A stretch of DNA of 64,000 nt, from positions 124,001 through 188,000 of the forward strand of contig JAPLCB010000004.1 of assembly GCA_026392455.1 (NCBI GenBank), written 5' to 3'. This DNA comes from Propionibacteriales bacterium. Its GTDB lineage: Bacteria > Actinomycetota > Actinomycetes > Propionibacteriales > Nocardioidaceae. Numbering within the stretch: position 1 is the stretch's first letter; the number at the start of each line of letters is the position of its first letter. The notes under the pieces are model-generated. The model did not search any database. It saw only the letters and a program-made list of their open reading frames with translations, and was not told the origin of the DNA. Of this stretch, positions 62,458-64,000 are shown one piece after another. The position numbers were made by a program, and so were the translations under genes.

Positions 62458-64000
62458 GTGATCGTCGAGATGAATCGTTCCCGGACCCGCGCTGCTGTCT
62501 ACCGCTTCCGACGCCTGGTCCAGACCCCCCAGGCCTTCAGCAACTGGCCAGGCCTGCTGGTCGGGATGGCACGCGAGGAGGTTGCCGAGGGCCCCGAGAT
62601 CCTGACCTTTCACGCGCGGACCGGGCAGACGATCTCGATCCCGAACGCCCCGGGCGCGCGCGTCCCGGTCTACGAGGTCTTCGCAGAGGACTGCTACGAC
62701 CTTCGCTGGTTCCTCGGCGACCTGATCGACCGCCCGCTGCACATCCTCGATGTCGGCGCGCACGTCGGCACGTTCTCCACGCACCTGACCAGCATCCACC
62801 CGGGTGCCACCGCGGACTGCTTCGAGCCGTCCCCGGACACGTTCCAGTTCCTGAAGTCGAACATCGAGGTCAACGGCAACTCCGACCGGATCACGCCGCA
62901 CCAGAAGGCGCTCGCCGGCGAGACCGGTTTCGCGATCTTCGACCTCCAGGGAGCCGGCTCGGGTCACAACCACCTCGCGTTCGACGACCGGGTCGACGGG
63001 TCCGGGGTCCGGGTCGAGACGGTGTCCTTCGACGAGGTCGTCGCGGGCGCCCGCGGCCCGGTCGAGCTGATCAAGATGGACTGCGAGGGTGGCGAGTACG
63101 ACCTGGTCTACAAGTCCTCCAAGGAGAGCTGGGCCAACGTCCAGCGCCTGGTCCTGGAGTACCACACCATGCCGGGCGAGTCCTGGGAGGAGCTGCGGGC
63201 CTGGTTCGCCTCCGTCGGCCTGCACGTTCTCCGGGACGAGCGCTCGAAGATCGCCGGCACCGCTTGGCTCTCGCGCACGCCCCTGCGCGACCCCGAGGGC
63301 CACGGCCCCCGCCGGGCTCTGGGCAAGGTGGCGTACAACGTCCGTCGGGTGTCGCAGACCCCCCGGGCGTTCTCCAACTGGCCGTCCCTGCTGACCGGCC
63401 TGGTCGCGGAGAAGGTCGGCTCGGGCCCGAAGGAGCTGACGTTCGCCAGCCGGACGGGCCAGAAGATCACCTCACCGAACACCCCGGGCGCGCGCCTACC
63501 GGCCTACGAGCAGTACGCCGAGGAGGGCTACCGCCTGAACTGGTTCCTGCAGGCGTTCGCCGGTCAGAAGATCAACGCCTTCGACGTCGGCGCCCACGTC
63601 GGCACCTTCGCCTGCCACCTCGCCGAGGTTGCACCGCAGGCGAGGATCACCTGCTTCGAACCGTCCGCAGCGACGATCTCCTACCTGCAGCGCAACATCG
63701 ACCAGAACGGCCTGTCCGACCGGATCTCGGTCGTCGAGGCGGCGTTGGCGGGCGAGACCGGCTTCGCGGAGTTCGAGGAGCACGGCGGCGCCAGCGTTCA
63801 CAACGGTCTCAAGGCCGCGCACCCGGTCGACGACCCGCACTCGGCCGGCGCGTCGGTCAAGGTCGCGACGTTGAGCTTCGACGACGCGATCGCCCGGGCC
63901 GACGGTCCGGTCACCCTGGTCAAGCTCGACTGCGAGGGCGGCGAGTACCAGCTGGCCTACGGCTCCTCGCCCGAGAGCTGGGCCAACGTGGAGCGTGTCG
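62458..64000 (+). CDS. Tandem FkbM-family methyltransferase (3' end beyond window)
   Basis: An open frame of at least 514 residues, without a stop before the window ends. It has two FkbM-type methyltransferase domains, each with the SAM-binding motif ILDVGAHVGTFS or AFDVGAHVGTFA (D98 and D376), FEPS (122-125 and 400-403), LAGETGFA and DCEGGEY (208-214 and 486-492). Every motif pair is exactly 278 residues apart, so the second unit is an in-frame internal duplication without indels between these blocks. FkbM enzymes O-methylate sugars or antibiotics; the substrate here is unknown. GTG 62458 (or ATG 62470) is the start. Confidence 0.9.
   Translation, partial: MIVEMNRSRTRAAVYRFRRLVQTPQAFSNWPGLLVGMAREEVAEGPEILTFHARTGQTISIPNAPGARVPVYEVFAEDCYDLRWFLGDLIDRPLHILDVGAHVGTFSTHLTSIHPGATADCFEPSPDTFQFLKSNIEVNGNSDRITPHQKALAGETGFAIFDLQGAGSGHNHLAFDDRVDGSGVRVETVSFDEVVAGARGPVELIKMDCEGGEYDLVYKSSKESWANVQRLVLEYHTMPGESWEELRAWFASVGLHVLRDERSKIAGTAWLSRTPLRDPEGHGPRRALGKVAYNVRRVSQTPRAFSNWPSLLTGLVAEKVGSGPKELTFASRTGQKITSPNTPGARLPAYEQYAEEGYRLNWFLQAFAGQKINAFDVGAHVGTFACHLAEVAPQARITCFEPSAATISYLQRNIDQNGLSDRISVVEAALAGETGFAEFEEHGGASVHNGLKAAHPVDDPHSAGASVKVATLSFDDAIARADGPVTLVKLDCEGGEYQLAYGSSPESWANVERV

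Overview
This is a very GC-rich chromosomal segment from an actinobacterium, most probably of the family Nocardioidaceae (Nocardioides or a close relative). The signs are the gene blocks clpP1-clpP2-clpX, folC-DUF4233-PPIase-ndk and mreBCD-mrdA-rodA ... rne-rplU-rpmA-obg-proB-proA, a mycothiol-linked DsbA-type protein, a HelR-type RNA polymerase recycling ATPase, many GTG starts, and many genes whose start codon lies only 6-8 bases after a TANNNT -10 box (apparently leaderless mRNAs). The genus call is inference; no rRNA gene is present.

Layout. 1-8.6 kb: DsbA-like protein, metG, a symmetric divergent promoter between a DUF2568 protein and a LURP-one-related protein, an HSL-type esterase, rpiB, a Nei-type glycosylase, a SpoIIE-type phosphatase, an LLM flavin oxidoreductase and a small membrane protein. 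8.6-9.3 kb: divergent tRNA-Gly(TCC) and tRNA-Pro(TGG), the latter followed at once by a GntR regulator. 9.3-15.4 kb: proteostasis block (tig, esterase, SRPBCC protein, clpP1, clpP2, clpX), with a candidate ClgR operator before clpP1. 15.5-22.2 kb (minus): valS with a tiny overlapping membrane ORF, then two acyl-CoA dehydrogenases, an aryl-alcohol-type dehydrogenase and a DUF4334 protein. 22.4-25.2 kb: folC, DUF4233, cyclophilin lipoprotein, ndk. 25.3-27.1 kb (minus): a large secreted protein.

27.5-38.8 kb: cell-elongation operon mreB-mreC-mreD-mrdA-rodA with overlapping stops and starts, a secreted subtilase, a Ca2+/H+ antiporter (minus) and a TIGR03960 B12-binding radical SAM protein. 38.8-52.0 kb is the accessory part. 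Its left edge holds a truncated membrane gene joined to a truncated histidine kinase, an intact response regulator, and a diverged copy of the last 75 bases of the radical SAM gene. It continues with an orphan secreted protein, a DUF2975/XRE pair, alcohol and LLM oxidoreductases, DsrE and NTF2-like proteins, an HD/LuxR regulator, helR behind a rifamycin-associated element, an MFS transporter and an HTH_42 protein. This stretch separates the radical SAM gene from the TIGR03936/DUF2344 gene at 52 kb, its usual neighbour, so it looks like an insertion into a conserved block.

52-61.2 kb: DUF2344 gene, rne, rplU-rpmA, obg-proB, an unknown gene and proA. 61.3-64 kb: CDP-alcohol phosphatidyltransferase, a DedA-like membrane protein and a protein of two tandem FkbM methyltransferase domains that runs off the window end.

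The best candidates for a second look are the gene-end duplication and interrupted radical SAM block, the rifamycin-associated element before helR, the symmetric divergent promoter at 3.07 kb, the three-copy 26-bp repeat before folC, and the HD/LuxR regulator that has lost metal-binding residues.
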